NCBI RefSeq assembly: GCF_003583405.1
Contig: NZ_QXEC01000005.1
Coordinates: 124,001-188,000, forward strand
DNA length: 64,000 nt
Source: Micromonospora radicis
Lineage (GTDB): Bacteria; Actinomycetota; Actinomycetes; Mycobacteriales; Micromonosporaceae
Reading direction: 5' to 3'
Positions 35,458 to 44,280 of this stretch are shown here, piece after piece. How positions within the stretch are numbered: position 1 is the stretch's first letter; each line of letters begins with the position of its first letter. The notes beneath the pieces are model-generated. The model did no database searches and was not told the DNA's origin. It saw only the letters and a list, made by a program, of their open reading frames with translations. Made by a program: the position numbers and the translations under genes.

Positions 35458-36072
35458 GTGTTGGCCGTACTCGCCGCGCTGCCGCCGGTGGCGGTGTTGG
35501 CGCTGGTGTTCCTGCTGCCGGCGCTGGAGTCCTCGACGTTGCTGGGGTTGTTCGTGCCCGGCGAGACCGCCGTCCTGGTCGGCGGCGTGGTGGCGCACCT
35601 CGGCGGGCTACCGCTGTGGGCGGTGATCGTCGTCGCGGCGGCCGGAGCATGCCTCGGCGACCAGGTCGGCTACCTGCTCGGCCGGCGCTACGGCCCGGCG
35701 GTGCTGGCTCGCGCGCCGGCGGTGGCCCGGCGGCATCTGGACCTGGACCGGGCCCGGCGGCTGGTGGCGACCCGGGGCGCGGCGGCGGTGGTGATCGGCC
35801 GGTGGGTGGCGGTGCTGCGGGTGCTGGTGCCGCTCTTCTCCGGCGCCAGCGGGATGTCCCGGTCCACCTTCGGCTGGGCGAACGTGGCCGGTGGGTCGGT
35901 GTGGGCGACGACGGTGGTCCTGTTGGGCTACCTCGGCTCGGCGTCGTACCGCTATCTGGAGCACGAGTTGGGCATCGGCACCCACGTCCTGCTCGCCCTG
36001 CTCGTGGTCGGGGCGCTGCTGGCGCTCTGGCGGCACCACCGTCGGCGGCGACCCACCGGACCGGCCCGCTGA
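35458..36072 (+). CDS. DedA-family membrane protein
   Basis: 204 residues. Motifs: LLPALESSTLLGLFVPGETAV (E-x5-F-x-PGE), GACLGDQVGYLLGRRYG, and the C-terminal amphipathic GRWVAVLRVLVPLFSGASGM (RF/W-x3-R...G). This is the DedA/VTT family, recently linked to recycling of undecaprenyl phosphate and phospholipid scrambling. The GTG at 35458 has AGGAGG at the optimal 8 nt; a GTG at 35449 lies within that ribosome site and is rejected. It is divergently transcribed from the PAP2-kinase-flippase gene, with the two starts 115 bp apart, suggesting shared control. Confidence 0.9.
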   Translation: MLAVLAALPPVAVLALVFLLPALESSTLLGLFVPGETAVLVGGVVAHLGGLPLWAVIVVAAAGACLGDQVGYLLGRRYGPAVLARAPAVARRHLDLDRARRLVATRGAAAVVIGRWVAVLRVLVPLFSGASGMSRSTFGWANVAGGSVWATTVVLLGYLGSASYRYLEHELGIGTHVLLALLVVGALLALWRHHRRRRPTGPAR

Positions 36073-36167
36073 CCGATGCCGCCAACCGGCTTCGCGGCCG
36101 GTGCCGGATCGGTAGCGTCGGAGCTGCGCCGGGCGTGCCGGTGCCGCCGCGAGGCTGCGGAGGACGG

Positions 36168-38726
36168 GTGGGGGCACAGACCGGCCGGCACGGCCGCACC
36201 GGGGCCTTCTGGGCCGGTCAGCTACCCGAGGCGCTGGCCGCCGTCGGCGCACCGGCACAGGGGCTGACGGGTGAACGGGCCACCCGGTTGCTGGCCGAGC
36301 ACGGACCCAACCGGATCGCCCTGGCCCGTCGCCACGGCTGGCGGCTGCTGTCGAGCCAGTTCAGCAGCCCCATCATCCTGATCCTCGTCGCCGCCACGGT
36401 GCTGTCGATGATCGTCGGCGACCTCGTCGACGGCGTCATCATCCTGGCCATCGTCGCCGCCAGCGGCGGGCTCGGGTACTGGCAGGAACGCGCGGCGGGG
36501 CGCGCGGTCGACGCGTTGCAGGCCCGGGTACGGGTCGGCGTCGAGGTGCTCCGGGACGGCCGTGAGGTCTCCGTGCCGGTCGAGGAGGTGGTCCTCGGCG
36601 ACCTGGTGGTGTTGCGCGCCGGTGACGTGGTCCCCGCCGACTGCCGGTTGGTCGACGCGCAGCGGCTACAGGTCGACCAGGCCGCGCTGACCGGGGAGTC
36701 GTTCCCGGTACCGAAGACCACGGATCCCACGCCCGCGGAGGCGGACCTGGCGGGCCGCACCAACGCCCTGTGGATGGGCACGCACGTGGTCAGCGGCACC
36801 GGCCGGGCGGTGGTCATGCGGACCGGTCGGGACACCGCGTTCGCCGAGGTCGCCGCCCGGGTCGGCACCCGGGCCACGGCCACCGGTTTCCAGCGCGGAC
36901 TGACCCGGTTCGGGCTGCTGCTGGTACGGATCATGGTGGTACTGCTCGTCGGTATCGCGGTCGCGAACCTGCTGATGGGCCGGCCGGTCATCGACTCGCT
37001 GTTGTTCTCCCTGGCCCTCGCCGTCGGCGTGACCCCGCAGATGCTGCCGGCGATCGTCGCGGTCAGCCTCTCCGCGGGGGCGCGGGCGATGGCCGCGCAC
37101 CGGGTCATCGTCAAGCGCCTGGAGGCCATCGAGGACTTCGGTGCGATGACCGTGCTGCTGACGGACAAGACCGGAACCCTCACCGCCGGAACCGTCACGC
37201 TGGCCGCCGGCCTCGATGTCGACGGCGCGCCGGATCCCGAGGTGGCCCGCCTGGCCCGGCTCAACGCCGGCCTGCAGCAGGGCTTCGGCAACCCGATGGA
37301 CGCCGCGATCATGTCCGGGCAGCCGCCGGCCGATCCGGCCCGACGGATCGCCGAGGTTCCGTACGACTTCAGCCGGCAGCGGCTGTCGTTGCTGGTCGAC
37401 GAGGGTGGCACCGCCACGCTGATCACCAAGGGGTCGCTCGCCTCGATGTTGACGGTCTGCACGGCGGCCCGCACCGGTGCCGGTGTGCGGCCGCTCGACG
37501 CCGTCCGGGACCGGGTCGAACGGCGGTTCGCCGAACTCAGCGGCGAGGGCCACCGGGTACTCGGGCTGGCCGTGCGGGCCCTTCCCGGCGCCCGCACGGC
37601 CAGCGTGGCCGACGAGGCGGAGATGACCCTGGTCGGCCTGCTCACCTTCCAGGATCCGGCCAAGCCCGACGCCGCCGAGGCGATCGACCGGCTCGGCACC
37701 ATGGGCATCTCCGTCCGGCTGGTCACCGGCGACAACCGGCACTCGGCGGCGCACGTGGCCCGGCAGGTCGGGCTCGCCGGTGAGCCGATGCTCGGCGCCG
37801 ACATCGCCGCCTGTTCCGACGCGGACCTGCCTGGTCGGGTCGCCGGTACCACCGTGTTCGCCGAGGTCGACCCGGTGCAGAAGGAACGGGTGCTGACCGC
37901 GCTGCGTTCCGGTGGCGCGGTGGTCGGGTTCATCGGCGACGGGATCAACGACTCCCCCGCCCTGCACGCCGCCGACGTCGGCATCTCCGTCGACACCGCC
38001 GTCGACGTCGCCAAGCAGGCCGCCGCGATCGTGCTGCTGGAGAAGAACCTCGACGTCGTCGCCGACGGGGTCCGGCTGGGCCGGCGGACGTTCACCAACA
38101 CCCTGAAGTACATCCGGGTCAACACCAGCGCGTCCTTCGGCAACGTGGTCAGCATGAGCGTGGCCACCCTGCTGCTGCCGTTCCTGCCGCTGCTGCCCCG
38201 TCAGGTGTTGCTGCTGAACTTCCTCTCCGACATCCCGTACACCACCATCTCCACCGACCACACCGATCCGGAGCAGCTGCACCGCCCCCGCACCGTCGAC
38301 GTCCCGGCGATCCGCCGGTTCATGCTGGTCTACGGCTCCATCAGCATCGCCGTGGACCTGGGCGCGCTCGCGGTGCTGCACTGGTGGTGGCACACCCCCA
38401 CCGACGTCTTCCGTTCGGCGTGGTTCATCCAGTTCACCGCGACCGAGATCATCGTCCTGATGGTGCTGCGCACCAACCGCGGTTTCCTGCGCAGCCGGCC
38501 GTCCACGCCGCTGCTGGTGACCGGGGCTCTGCTGGTGGCGGTCACCGTCGCGCTGCCGTTCGGTCCGCTGGCCGCGCCGCTGGGGCTCGGCCGGCCGCCG
38601 CTGCCGGTCCTGGCCACCCTGGCCGCGCTGACCGTCGCCTACGTCGCCGCCAACGAGCTGGCCAAACGGTTCGTGCCACCGGACCCGTTGACCGCCGCGC
38701 GCCCGCTCAGTCGGCGACGACGGTGA
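36168..38726 (+). CDS. mgtA: Magnesium-translocating-type P-type ATPase (MgtA/MgtB family)
   Basis: 852 residues. Actuator motif TGES (about 175-178), SLALAVGVTPQMLPAIV in membrane helix 4 (the PxML form typical of P3B Mg2+ ATPases), phosphorylation site DKTGTLT (Asp333), RLVTGDN, and GDGINDSPALHAADVGISVD (about 590-609). The C-terminal membrane region contains LLLNFLSDIPYTTISTDH, strongly diagnostic of MgtA/MgtB. It should import Mg2+ into the cytosol at the cost of ATP. The GTG at 36168 follows GGAGGA. No M-box-like leader is recognisable in the 95-bp gap after the DedA gene. Confidence 0.93.
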   Translation: MGAQTGRHGRTGAFWAGQLPEALAAVGAPAQGLTGERATRLLAEHGPNRIALARRHGWRLLSSQFSSPIILILVAATVLSMIVGDLVDGVIILAIVAASGGLGYWQERAAGRAVDALQARVRVGVEVLRDGREVSVPVEEVVLGDLVVLRAGDVVPADCRLVDAQRLQVDQAALTGESFPVPKTTDPTPAEADLAGRTNALWMGTHVVSGTGRAVVMRTGRDTAFAEVAARVGTRATATGFQRGLTRFGLLLVRIMVVLLVGIAVANLLMGRPVIDSLLFSLALAVGVTPQMLPAIVAVSLSAGARAMAAHRVIVKRLEAIEDFGAMTVLLTDKTGTLTAGTVTLAAGLDVDGAPDPEVARLARLNAGLQQGFGNPMDAAIMSGQPPADPARRIAEVPYDFSRQRLSLLVDEGGTATLITKGSLASMLTVCTAARTGAGVRPLDAVRDRVERRFAELSGEGHRVLGLAVRALPGARTASVADEAEMTLVGLLTFQDPAKPDAAEAIDRLGTMGISVRLVTGDNRHSAAHVARQVGLAGEPMLGADIAACSDADLPGRVAGTTVFAEVDPVQKERVLTALRSGGAVVGFIGDGINDSPALHAADVGISVDTAVDVAKQAAAIVLLEKNLDVVADGVRLGRRTFTNTLKYIRVNTSASFGNVVSMSVATLLLPFLPLLPRQVLLLNFLSDIPYTTISTDHTDPEQLHRPRTVDVPAIRRFMLVYGSISIAVDLGALAVLHWWWHTPTDVFRSAWFIQFTATEIIVLMVLRTNRGFLRSRPSTPLLVTGALLVAVTVALPFGPLAAPLGLGRPPLPVLATLAALTVAYVAANELAKRFVPPDPLTAARPLSRRRR

Positions 38727-38769
38727 AGGTCGCGGCGGCACCCCCCGTGACGACATCGGCAGCTTCCGC

Positions 38770-39393
38770 TCAGCCCAGCGTGGACCAGTAGTCCCAGAAC
38801 CGCACCAGGATGGCCAGCAGGATCACCACGTACCAGGCGACCAGGATGACGCTGTGGTAGCCGGCGAGCCCGGCCAGTCGGGACAGCGGCGACGAGGACG
38901 GGAGTTCACGCAGGTTGCGCAGCGTGGTGTAGAGGAAGATCGCGATGGTGACGACCCAGACCACCATGCAGTACGGGCAGAGCGCCGAGATGACGTACAG
39001 GCTCTGGTAGATCAGCCAGTGCACGAAGACCACGCCGAAGGTGGCGCCGGCCTGCAGGCCGAGCCACGCCCAGCGGGGCAGGCGTACGCCGCCGAGCAGC
39101 AGCACACCGAGGGTGGTGACCACGGCGAAGCCGGCGATGCCGAGCAGCGGGTTGGGGATGCCGAAGGCGGCGGCCTGCGGCGTGGTCATCACCGAACCGC
39201 AGGACAGGATCGGGTTGATGCTGCACGTCGGCACGTAGTCGGCGTCGGCCAGCAGGTTGATCTTCTCGACGGTGAGGGTGCCGGCGGCCAGCAGGCCGAC
39301 GCCGCCGCCGAGGGCGAGCACCCAGGCGGTCACCCGGGCGAGGAATCCGGCTGGCGCCGTGGTGTCCCCGCGACGCTCGGCGGTGGCGGTCAT
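38770..39393 (-). CDS. Vitamin K epoxide reductase (VKOR) family disulfide-generating protein
   Basis: 207 residues with four to five membrane helices. The shuttle cysteines are C57/C65 (CSINPILSC) and the quinone-site pair is C139-P-Y-C142, the pattern of bacterial VKOR, which substitutes for DsbB in actinobacteria. It would reoxidise a periplasmic DsbA-like protein using menaquinone. Its ATG overlaps the stop of the DsbA-like gene by 4 bp (ATGA), which pairs the two functionally. It converges with the MgtA gene. Confidence 0.93.
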   Translation of the reverse strand: MTATAERRGDTTAPAGFLARVTAWVLALGGGVGLLAAGTLTVEKINLLADADYVPTCSINPILSCGSVMTTPQAAAFGIPNPLLGIAGFAVVTTLGVLLLGGVRLPRWAWLGLQAGATFGVVFVHWLIYQSLYVISALCPYCMVVWVVTIAIFLYTTLRNLRELPSSSPLSRLAGLAGYHSVILVAWYVVILLAILVRFWDYWSTLG

Positions 39394-40052
39394 CGGGCGA
39401 GCGCGGCGTCGATGGCGGCGATCATGTCCGCCTGGGTTCGGATCTCGGTCAGCTGCCGACCGTTGAGGAAGAACGTCGGGGTGCCCTGCACTCCGGCGGT
39501 CTCGCCGTCGGCGCGGTCGCTGGCCACCCGGGCGGCGACGGCCGGGTCGTCCAGGTCACGCCGGAACCGGTCGACGTCCAGGCCGAGGGTGCGCGCGTAC
39601 TCGACGAACGTCTCGGTCTGCGGGGTGCGCTGGTGCCCCCACGCCTCCTGGTTCTCGAAGAGCACGGTGTACATCTCGGCGAACCGGCCCTGCTCGGCGG
39701 CGGCCTGCGCGGCCCGTGCGGCCAGCTCCGCGTTGGGGTGGCTGGGGATCGGGAAGTAGCGCACCACGAAGGTGAGCCGATCCTGGTAGGTGTCCAGGAT
39801 CTCCTTGATCGCCGGATAGACGGCGCCGCACGCCTCGCACTCGAAGTCGAGGAACTCGACCAGGGTGACCTTGCCATCGGGGGCGGTGGAGAGCCGGTGG
39901 CTGTCCTCGCGGACCAGCACCGCCGGGTCGACCTCCGCGCCGGCACCGCTGGTCGGGCGCGGGCCGCTGTTACGGTTGACGGCGGTCAGGCCGAGCAGGG
40001 CGAGGATCACCACCAGGATCATCGCCAACGTCAGCCGGGTGTTCCTCGTCAT
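39390..40052 (-). CDS. Membrane-anchored DsbA-like thioredoxin-fold protein
   Basis: 220 residues. A single N-terminal hydrophobic segment (LTLAMILVVILALLGLTAV) acts as anchor or signal. The thioredoxin/DsbA fold carries the active site C72-E-A-C75 in DFECEACGAVYP and the cis-Pro loop GVQGTPTFFLNGR. It would introduce disulfides into exported proteins and be reoxidised by the coupled VKOR protein. The ATG at 40052 leaves the positive N-terminus before the anchor; the in-frame extension upstream is not hydrophobic. Confidence 0.92.
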   Translation of the reverse strand: MTRNTRLTLAMILVVILALLGLTAVNRNSGPRPTSGAGAEVDPAVLVREDSHRLSTAPDGKVTLVEFLDFECEACGAVYPAIKEILDTYQDRLTFVVRYFPIPSHPNAELAARAAQAAAEQGRFAEMYTVLFENQEAWGHQRTPQTETFVEYARTLGLDVDRFRRDLDDPAVAARVASDRADGETAGVQGTPTFFLNGRQLTEIRTQADMIAAIDAALAR

Positions 40053-40179
40053 GCGGGTGCCAACCTTCCCTGTGGATGCCGCCAATGCTGTACGCGTTTC
40101 CTGCCAGCCAGCTGAGAGCCGACGACGCGGCAGGGCCGGACCCGTACCCGGGTCCGGCCCTGCCGGTTGTCGGTGTCGG

Positions 40180-40866
40180 TCATGCGGAGTAGCCGCGGGA
40201 GGCGATCCAGTTGGCCAGCTTGTCGGTGCTGATCCAGTACTGGCCCTTCTCCGACCAGGAGTCACCGATCTTCACGGTGTCCCCGCCGTCGCGGTAGCCG
40301 ACCACGGTCACGTAGTGCCCGCCCGGGTAGGAGTGGGCGTCGCCGTCGGTGTCGACCCCGGTGCCGATGATGTTGGCCACCACCGGGCGCCGGTCGTCGA
40401 TGGCCCGTACCGCGTCCTCGCGCAGCTTATCGATCTCGGCCTTGTCGGCCTTCTCGCCACGGATCTCGACCGTGCGGTAGTCCTTGCCGCTGACGTCCTT
40501 GAGCACCCGGGTGGTCTCCAGGGCGGAGTTCGTACCCGCCTCGGTGGTGCCCAGCTTCTTCGCCAGCTCGTCCTGGCTGAGATCCTTGCCGAGCGCGGAC
40601 AGGGCCATCTTGGTGGCCGCCGGCGCGCAGTAGAAGTAGGTCTCCTGGTAGCCGTACCGGAAGTCGAGTTCCTTGCCGGCGGATCGCTTGCCGGCGTCCC
40701 GGTCGGCGACGGTCGCCTTGTCCGGCGATACCGGCGCGGCGTGCGCCGCGACGGCCGGGCCGGCTAGCGCGCCGCCGGCCACGGCCAGGCCGGCGACCGC
40801 GAGGGCGGTCTTGCGCAGCAGCGGGGTGCGGGTGAGGTCCGGCAGCCAACGGGTGTTCGTGGTCAT
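40180..40866 (-). CDS. Secreted C39-like papain-fold peptidase
   Basis: 228 residues. Signal peptide with Ala-rich core and AHA cleavage near residue 43. The catalytic Cys80 lies in YFYCAPAATKMAL, His184 in GGHYVTVVGY and Asp202 in KIGDSWSEKGQYW, the arrangement of the peptidase C39-like_2 family (PF13529). Probably an extracellular cysteine protease or peptide-processing enzyme. The start ATG 40866 follows GAGGTGAG; a GTG nine bases earlier is possible. A 4-residue YGYQ segment before the Cys is a family feature. It lies next to the DsbA/VKOR pair, which could supply its folding environment. Confidence 0.88.
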   Translation of the reverse strand: MTTNTRWLPDLTRTPLLRKTALAVAGLAVAGGALAGPAVAAHAAPVSPDKATVADRDAGKRSAGKELDFRYGYQETYFYCAPAATKMALSALGKDLSQDELAKKLGTTEAGTNSALETTRVLKDVSGKDYRTVEIRGEKADKAEIDKLREDAVRAIDDRRPVVANIIGTGVDTDGDAHSYPGGHYVTVVGYRDGGDTVKIGDSWSEKGQYWISTDKLANWIASRGYSA

Positions 40867-41081
40867 CGTGCTCACCTCTCGTCCGGGGGATGGCAGCGCG
40901 CACCGGCCGGGGGGCCGGCGGCGTGCGTCAGGGAGGATCCCGAGCGGCCGGGGATGGCGCTGCTCGGGGCGTCGGCTGGTTACAACGACCCCGCCCCGCC
41001 GGCCATTCCCCCGGCGTGGCTCACGAATCCGGACTTCAGGTAACAAACCGGTCAGGTCATCGCAGGGCGGGACGGGAGGGT
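40867..41081. other. Non-coding gap upstream of the C39-like peptidase
   Basis: 215 bp between the peptidase start and the end of the CopD-CtaG gene. I see no gene, no clear sigma-70 promoter and no recognisable riboswitch; the C39 promoter must lie here. Confidence 0.4.
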
Positions 41082-43094
41082 TCATCGCCCCACTCGGCGA
41101 TCCCGCTCGGCCAACTCGGCCAGCATCCGGTTGTACGCGGCGAGTTCGGGATCCTCGCGCCCCTGCGCCTCGGCCCGGTCGGCGACCCGGTCCCGGCGGC
41201 GGGCCTCCCGCTGATCAGCCTTGATCCACTGATACAGCAGCGCGCCCATCACGATCACCGTGGGCAGCTCACCGAAGGACCAGGCGATCCCGCCCGCCGC
41301 CCACTGGTCCTGCAACGGGGTCGGCCCCCACGGCCGGTCCAGCGCGGCCCACCAGTCGGCCGCGAGCACGGTGGCCGACTGCATGAGCGCGACACCGAGG
41401 AAGGCGTGCAACACCATGCTGATCAGCACCAGCACCATCTTCAGCGGATGCGGGATCCGGCGCGGCGCCGGATCGACGCCGATGACGGCCCAGAAGAAGA
41501 GGTACCCGACGCCGAGGAAGTGGACGACCATCGCCAGGTGGGCGGCGTGCGAGCGGACCGCCAGTTCGTACAGGCCGGTGAAGTAGAGCAGGTACAGACT
41601 GGCCACGTAGAGGGCGAGCGCCACCACCGGATGGGTCAACGCCCGGGACACCGGGGAGTGCAGGGCCACCGACAGCCACTCGCGGGGGCCGGGCCAGCGC
41701 GGGTCCGCCGACGGGCGCAGCGCCCGCAACGCGAGGGTGACCGGACCGGCCAGGACGAGCAGGATCGGCGCGACCATCATCAACAGCAGGTGCTGCACCA
41801 TGTGCACGGAGAACAGCACCGGCCCGTACCGGGCCAACCCGCTGGAGGTGGCGACGACGATCACCGCGCAGCCGGCCAGCCACAGCGCGGTACGGGCGAT
41901 CGGCCAGGCGTCACCGCGACGGTGCAGCCGCCACGCCCCGGCCAGGTAGAGCCCGGCCGCAGCCAGGGCGACCGCGATGATCAGCGGTTCGGGCAGCCAG
42001 AGTCGGGCCACCGTCTCGACGCTCAGCGGCGGGGGCATCGGGAAACCGAGCAGCGCGGTGGCCACGTCCTCCTCGGTCCCGCCGAGCGGGGCGGGCGTAC
42101 GCGACAGCGCCACGGCGGTGCCGAGCGCGGCGCCGAACAGCAGCGTCTCCACGACCGCGACCCGCCGGAACGGGCGTCGCCGGCCGGCGAGCAGGGCGGG
42201 GACGGCCCGGCGGCGGTGCAGCAGCCCGAGCACCGCGACCGCGGCCAACACGGCGATCTTGACCAGCAGCAGTTGCCCGTAGCGGGTGCCGGTCAGGTCG
42301 CCCGGGCCGGTCAGCCGCACGGCCGCCGACACCACCCCGGAGGCGCCGACGGCGACCAGGCAGCTCAGTGCCAGCGGGGAGAACCGGCGGACCGCGACGG
42401 CGAGATCCGCCGCGCTGCCCCGGGCGGTGACCGCCAGCGCGAGCAGACCACCGGCCCAGAGCGTGGTCGGCACGACGTGCAGAAGCAGGCCGGAGACGGC
42501 CAGCTGGTGGTTGCTGGCCGAGGCGGCGTGCCCGGTGAAGACCGGCGGCAGCACCGCCGCCAGCGCGGTCGCCAACGCCACCCAGGCTCCCGCCGGGCGC
42601 AGGCTACGGGCCGCGATCACCGCCGTGAGCAGGGCGAGCGCCGTGCTGGTCGCCAACGCCTGCCCCAGCGGCAGGGTACCGACGAAGTTGAGCACCGCCC
42701 GGACCGAGAGCACCTGCGACGCGGGCAACCCGAACAGGTCGACCAGGGTGTAGCAGACCGCGACCGCGGCGCAGACCGCCCACAGGGCCGCCGTCGACGC
42801 CGCGGCGCGCAGCCGGCGGTAGCCCAGCACGGAGAGCCGACCGCCCTCGTCACGCGGAGAGAGCACGGCGGCGGCGAGCAACAGGCCGACGGTGCTCACC
42901 GCGCCGAGTTGCATGCCGAGCCGGGCGGCCGGCAGCAGCCACGCGGCGGTGCGGTCCGGCTCGGGCAGCCCGGGTGGGGTCGGCGGGGTGCTGCCCCCGC
43001 CCCAGCGCAGCAGCAGCGCCCCGACCCCGGCGGCGAGCAGGACCGTGGCGGCGGGCAGCAGTACCGGCCGGCGCAGCACGGCGGGCCGGCTCAT
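41082..43094 (-). CDS. CopD - CtaG fusion, cytochrome oxidase assembly/copper handling membrane protein
   Basis: 670 residues with about 14-16 membrane segments. The N-terminal half (about 1-320) is a CopD-like copper domain (PVFTGHAASASNHQLAVSGL, LLHVVPTTLWAGGLLAL). The C-terminal half is a Caa3-type CtaG domain (GPVLFSVHMVQHLLLMMVAP, HPVVALALYVASLYLLYFTG, HLAMVVHFLGVGYLFFW). This two-domain form is common in actinobacteria and is thought to deliver copper to the terminal oxidase. The ATG at 43094 was chosen because the upstream in-frame stretch is Arg/Pro-rich and not hydrophobic. No strong ribosome site is visible. Confidence 0.88.
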   Translation of the reverse strand: MSRPAVLRRPVLLPAATVLLAAGVGALLLRWGGGSTPPTPPGLPEPDRTAAWLLPAARLGMQLGAVSTVGLLLAAAVLSPRDEGGRLSVLGYRRLRAAASTAALWAVCAAVAVCYTLVDLFGLPASQVLSVRAVLNFVGTLPLGQALATSTALALLTAVIAARSLRPAGAWVALATALAAVLPPVFTGHAASASNHQLAVSGLLLHVVPTTLWAGGLLALAVTARGSAADLAVAVRRFSPLALSCLVAVGASGVVSAAVRLTGPGDLTGTRYGQLLLVKIAVLAAVAVLGLLHRRRAVPALLAGRRRPFRRVAVVETLLFGAALGTAVALSRTPAPLGGTEEDVATALLGFPMPPPLSVETVARLWLPEPLIIAVALAAAGLYLAGAWRLHRRGDAWPIARTALWLAGCAVIVVATSSGLARYGPVLFSVHMVQHLLLMMVAPILLVLAGPVTLALRALRPSADPRWPGPREWLSVALHSPVSRALTHPVVALALYVASLYLLYFTGLYELAVRSHAAHLAMVVHFLGVGYLFFWAVIGVDPAPRRIPHPLKMVLVLISMVLHAFLGVALMQSATVLAADWWAALDRPWGPTPLQDQWAAGGIAWSFGELPTVIVMGALLYQWIKADQREARRRDRVADRAEAQGREDPELAAYNRMLAELAERDRRVGR

Positions 43095-43248
43095 CGCCGG
43101 GCCACCGGCGGTACGGCGGCCGACGCGGACGCCTCGCCCACGGGCAGCGGGGCGGGACGGTGCGGCGGGCGGTTCACGAAGTTCTCCCGGTAGGCGGGCG
43201 GTTTCCCTGGTAGTCGGCGCAGGATAGCCGGTGGTTCCATCCGGAATG

Positions 43249-44163
43249 TCACCAATGAGCCCCGTCACAGACGCCGTCGGCGCCCTGCGGTTCCACCTGC
43301 AACGTGGCGTGTTCGATCTCGAAGCGGTCGTGCAGCAGTTGCCGGGCGGCGCCCAACACCGTGGCCAGGTCCGCGCCGGAGGTCAGGGTCAGGTGCGCCG
43401 AGGCGACCTCCATGCCCGAGGTCAGGGTCCACACGTGCAGGTCGTGGACGTCGGCCACACCGGCCACCCCGTGCAGCCCCTCACGGACCTCGGCGACGTC
43501 CACGTGCGGCGGCGCGGCCTGCACCAGCACCCGTAGGGCGGCCCGGCCCAGCCGGTAGGTACGGGGCAGGATGAACACGCCCACCGCCACGGCGACGATC
43601 GGGTCGGCGTACCACCAGCCGGTCAGTGCGATCACCCCAGCGGCGACGATCACGCCGACCGAGGCCAGCAGGTCGCCGAGGACCTCGAGGTACGCCCCGC
43701 GCACGTTCAGGCTCTCCTGCGCGCCGGAACGCAGCAGCAGGAAGGCCACGATGTTGGCCAGCAACCCGGCCACGGCGACGGCCAGCATCGGGCCGACCAG
43801 CACCTCCGGCGGTTCGCCGAGCCGGCGGACCGCCTCGACGACCACGTAGACGGCGACGCCGAACAGCAGTACCGCGTTCGCCAGGGCGGCCAGGACCTCC
43901 ATCCGGTACAGCCCGAAGGTGCGCTGGCCGTCCCGGGCGGCGCGGCTGGCCGCGGTGATCGCGGCCAGCGCCATCCCGATGCCGAGCACGTCGGTGAACA
44001 TGTGCCCGGCGTCGGAGAGCAACGCCAGCGAGCCCGTCACCCAGGCCCCGATCGCCTCCACCACCATGAACACGGCCAGCAGGGCGAAGGCCGCCCACAA
44101 CCGTCCGCGATGCTTCTCCCCCGCGCGCAGCACCTGCTGCCCGTGGTCGTGCCCGGCACCCAT
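43249..44163 (-). CDS. CDF-family heavy-metal exporter (CzcD-like)
   Basis: 304 residues, six membrane helices and a C-terminal metallochaperone-like domain. Metal-site motifs: DAGHMFTD in helix 2 (His54, Asp58) and, in helix 5, YLEVLGDLLAS, where the position often occupied by His is Glu. The cytosolic domain reads HVDVAEVREGL, DVHDLHVWTLTSGM and HATLQVEP. It exports Zn2+, Co2+ or Cd2+ in exchange for protons. The promoter lies immediately upstream (44196-44224). The HMA chaperone and small membrane protein farther upstream form a metal-handling group with it. Confidence 0.92.
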   Translation of the reverse strand: MGAGHDHGQQVLRAGEKHRGRLWAAFALLAVFMVVEAIGAWVTGSLALLSDAGHMFTDVLGIGMALAAITAASRAARDGQRTFGLYRMEVLAALANAVLLFGVAVYVVVEAVRRLGEPPEVLVGPMLAVAVAGLLANIVAFLLLRSGAQESLNVRGAYLEVLGDLLASVGVIVAAGVIALTGWWYADPIVAVAVGVFILPRTYRLGRAALRVLVQAAPPHVDVAEVREGLHGVAGVADVHDLHVWTLTSGMEVASAHLTLTSGADLATVLGAARQLLHDRFEIEHATLQVEPQGADGVCDGAHW

Positions 44164-44195
44164 CCCGCGCCCCTTCCACCGAAGCCGTCGCCGAC

Positions 44196-44224
44196 AACAT
44201 ATGCTGACATTGCAATGAGTGCAA
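44196..44224 (-). promoter_or_regulatory. Promoter with overlapping inverted repeat upstream of the CDF exporter
   Basis: On the minus strand TTGCAC (44219-44224) and TATGTT (44196-44201) have a 17-bp spacer. A 5-5-5 inverted repeat TTGCA-ATGAG-TGCAA (44210-44224) covers the -35 element, where a metal sensor such as an ArsR/SmtB-type repressor could bind. The regulator gene is not in the window. Confidence 0.6.
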
Positions 44225-44280
44225 CTATCCCGGTCGGCTCGACGGGATCGCCACCCCGTCGAACGTCGCTGTCGAGTCGG

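Noticed and set aside
36073-36167. M-box Mg2+ riboswitch before the MgtA-type gene
   Set aside because: The 95-bp gap is too short for an M-box and lacks its conserved core.
40867-41081. c-di-AMP (ydaO) riboswitch upstream of the secreted C39-like peptidase
   Set aside because: Such switches precede many actinobacterial wall hydrolases, but I could not find the conserved core in this stretch.
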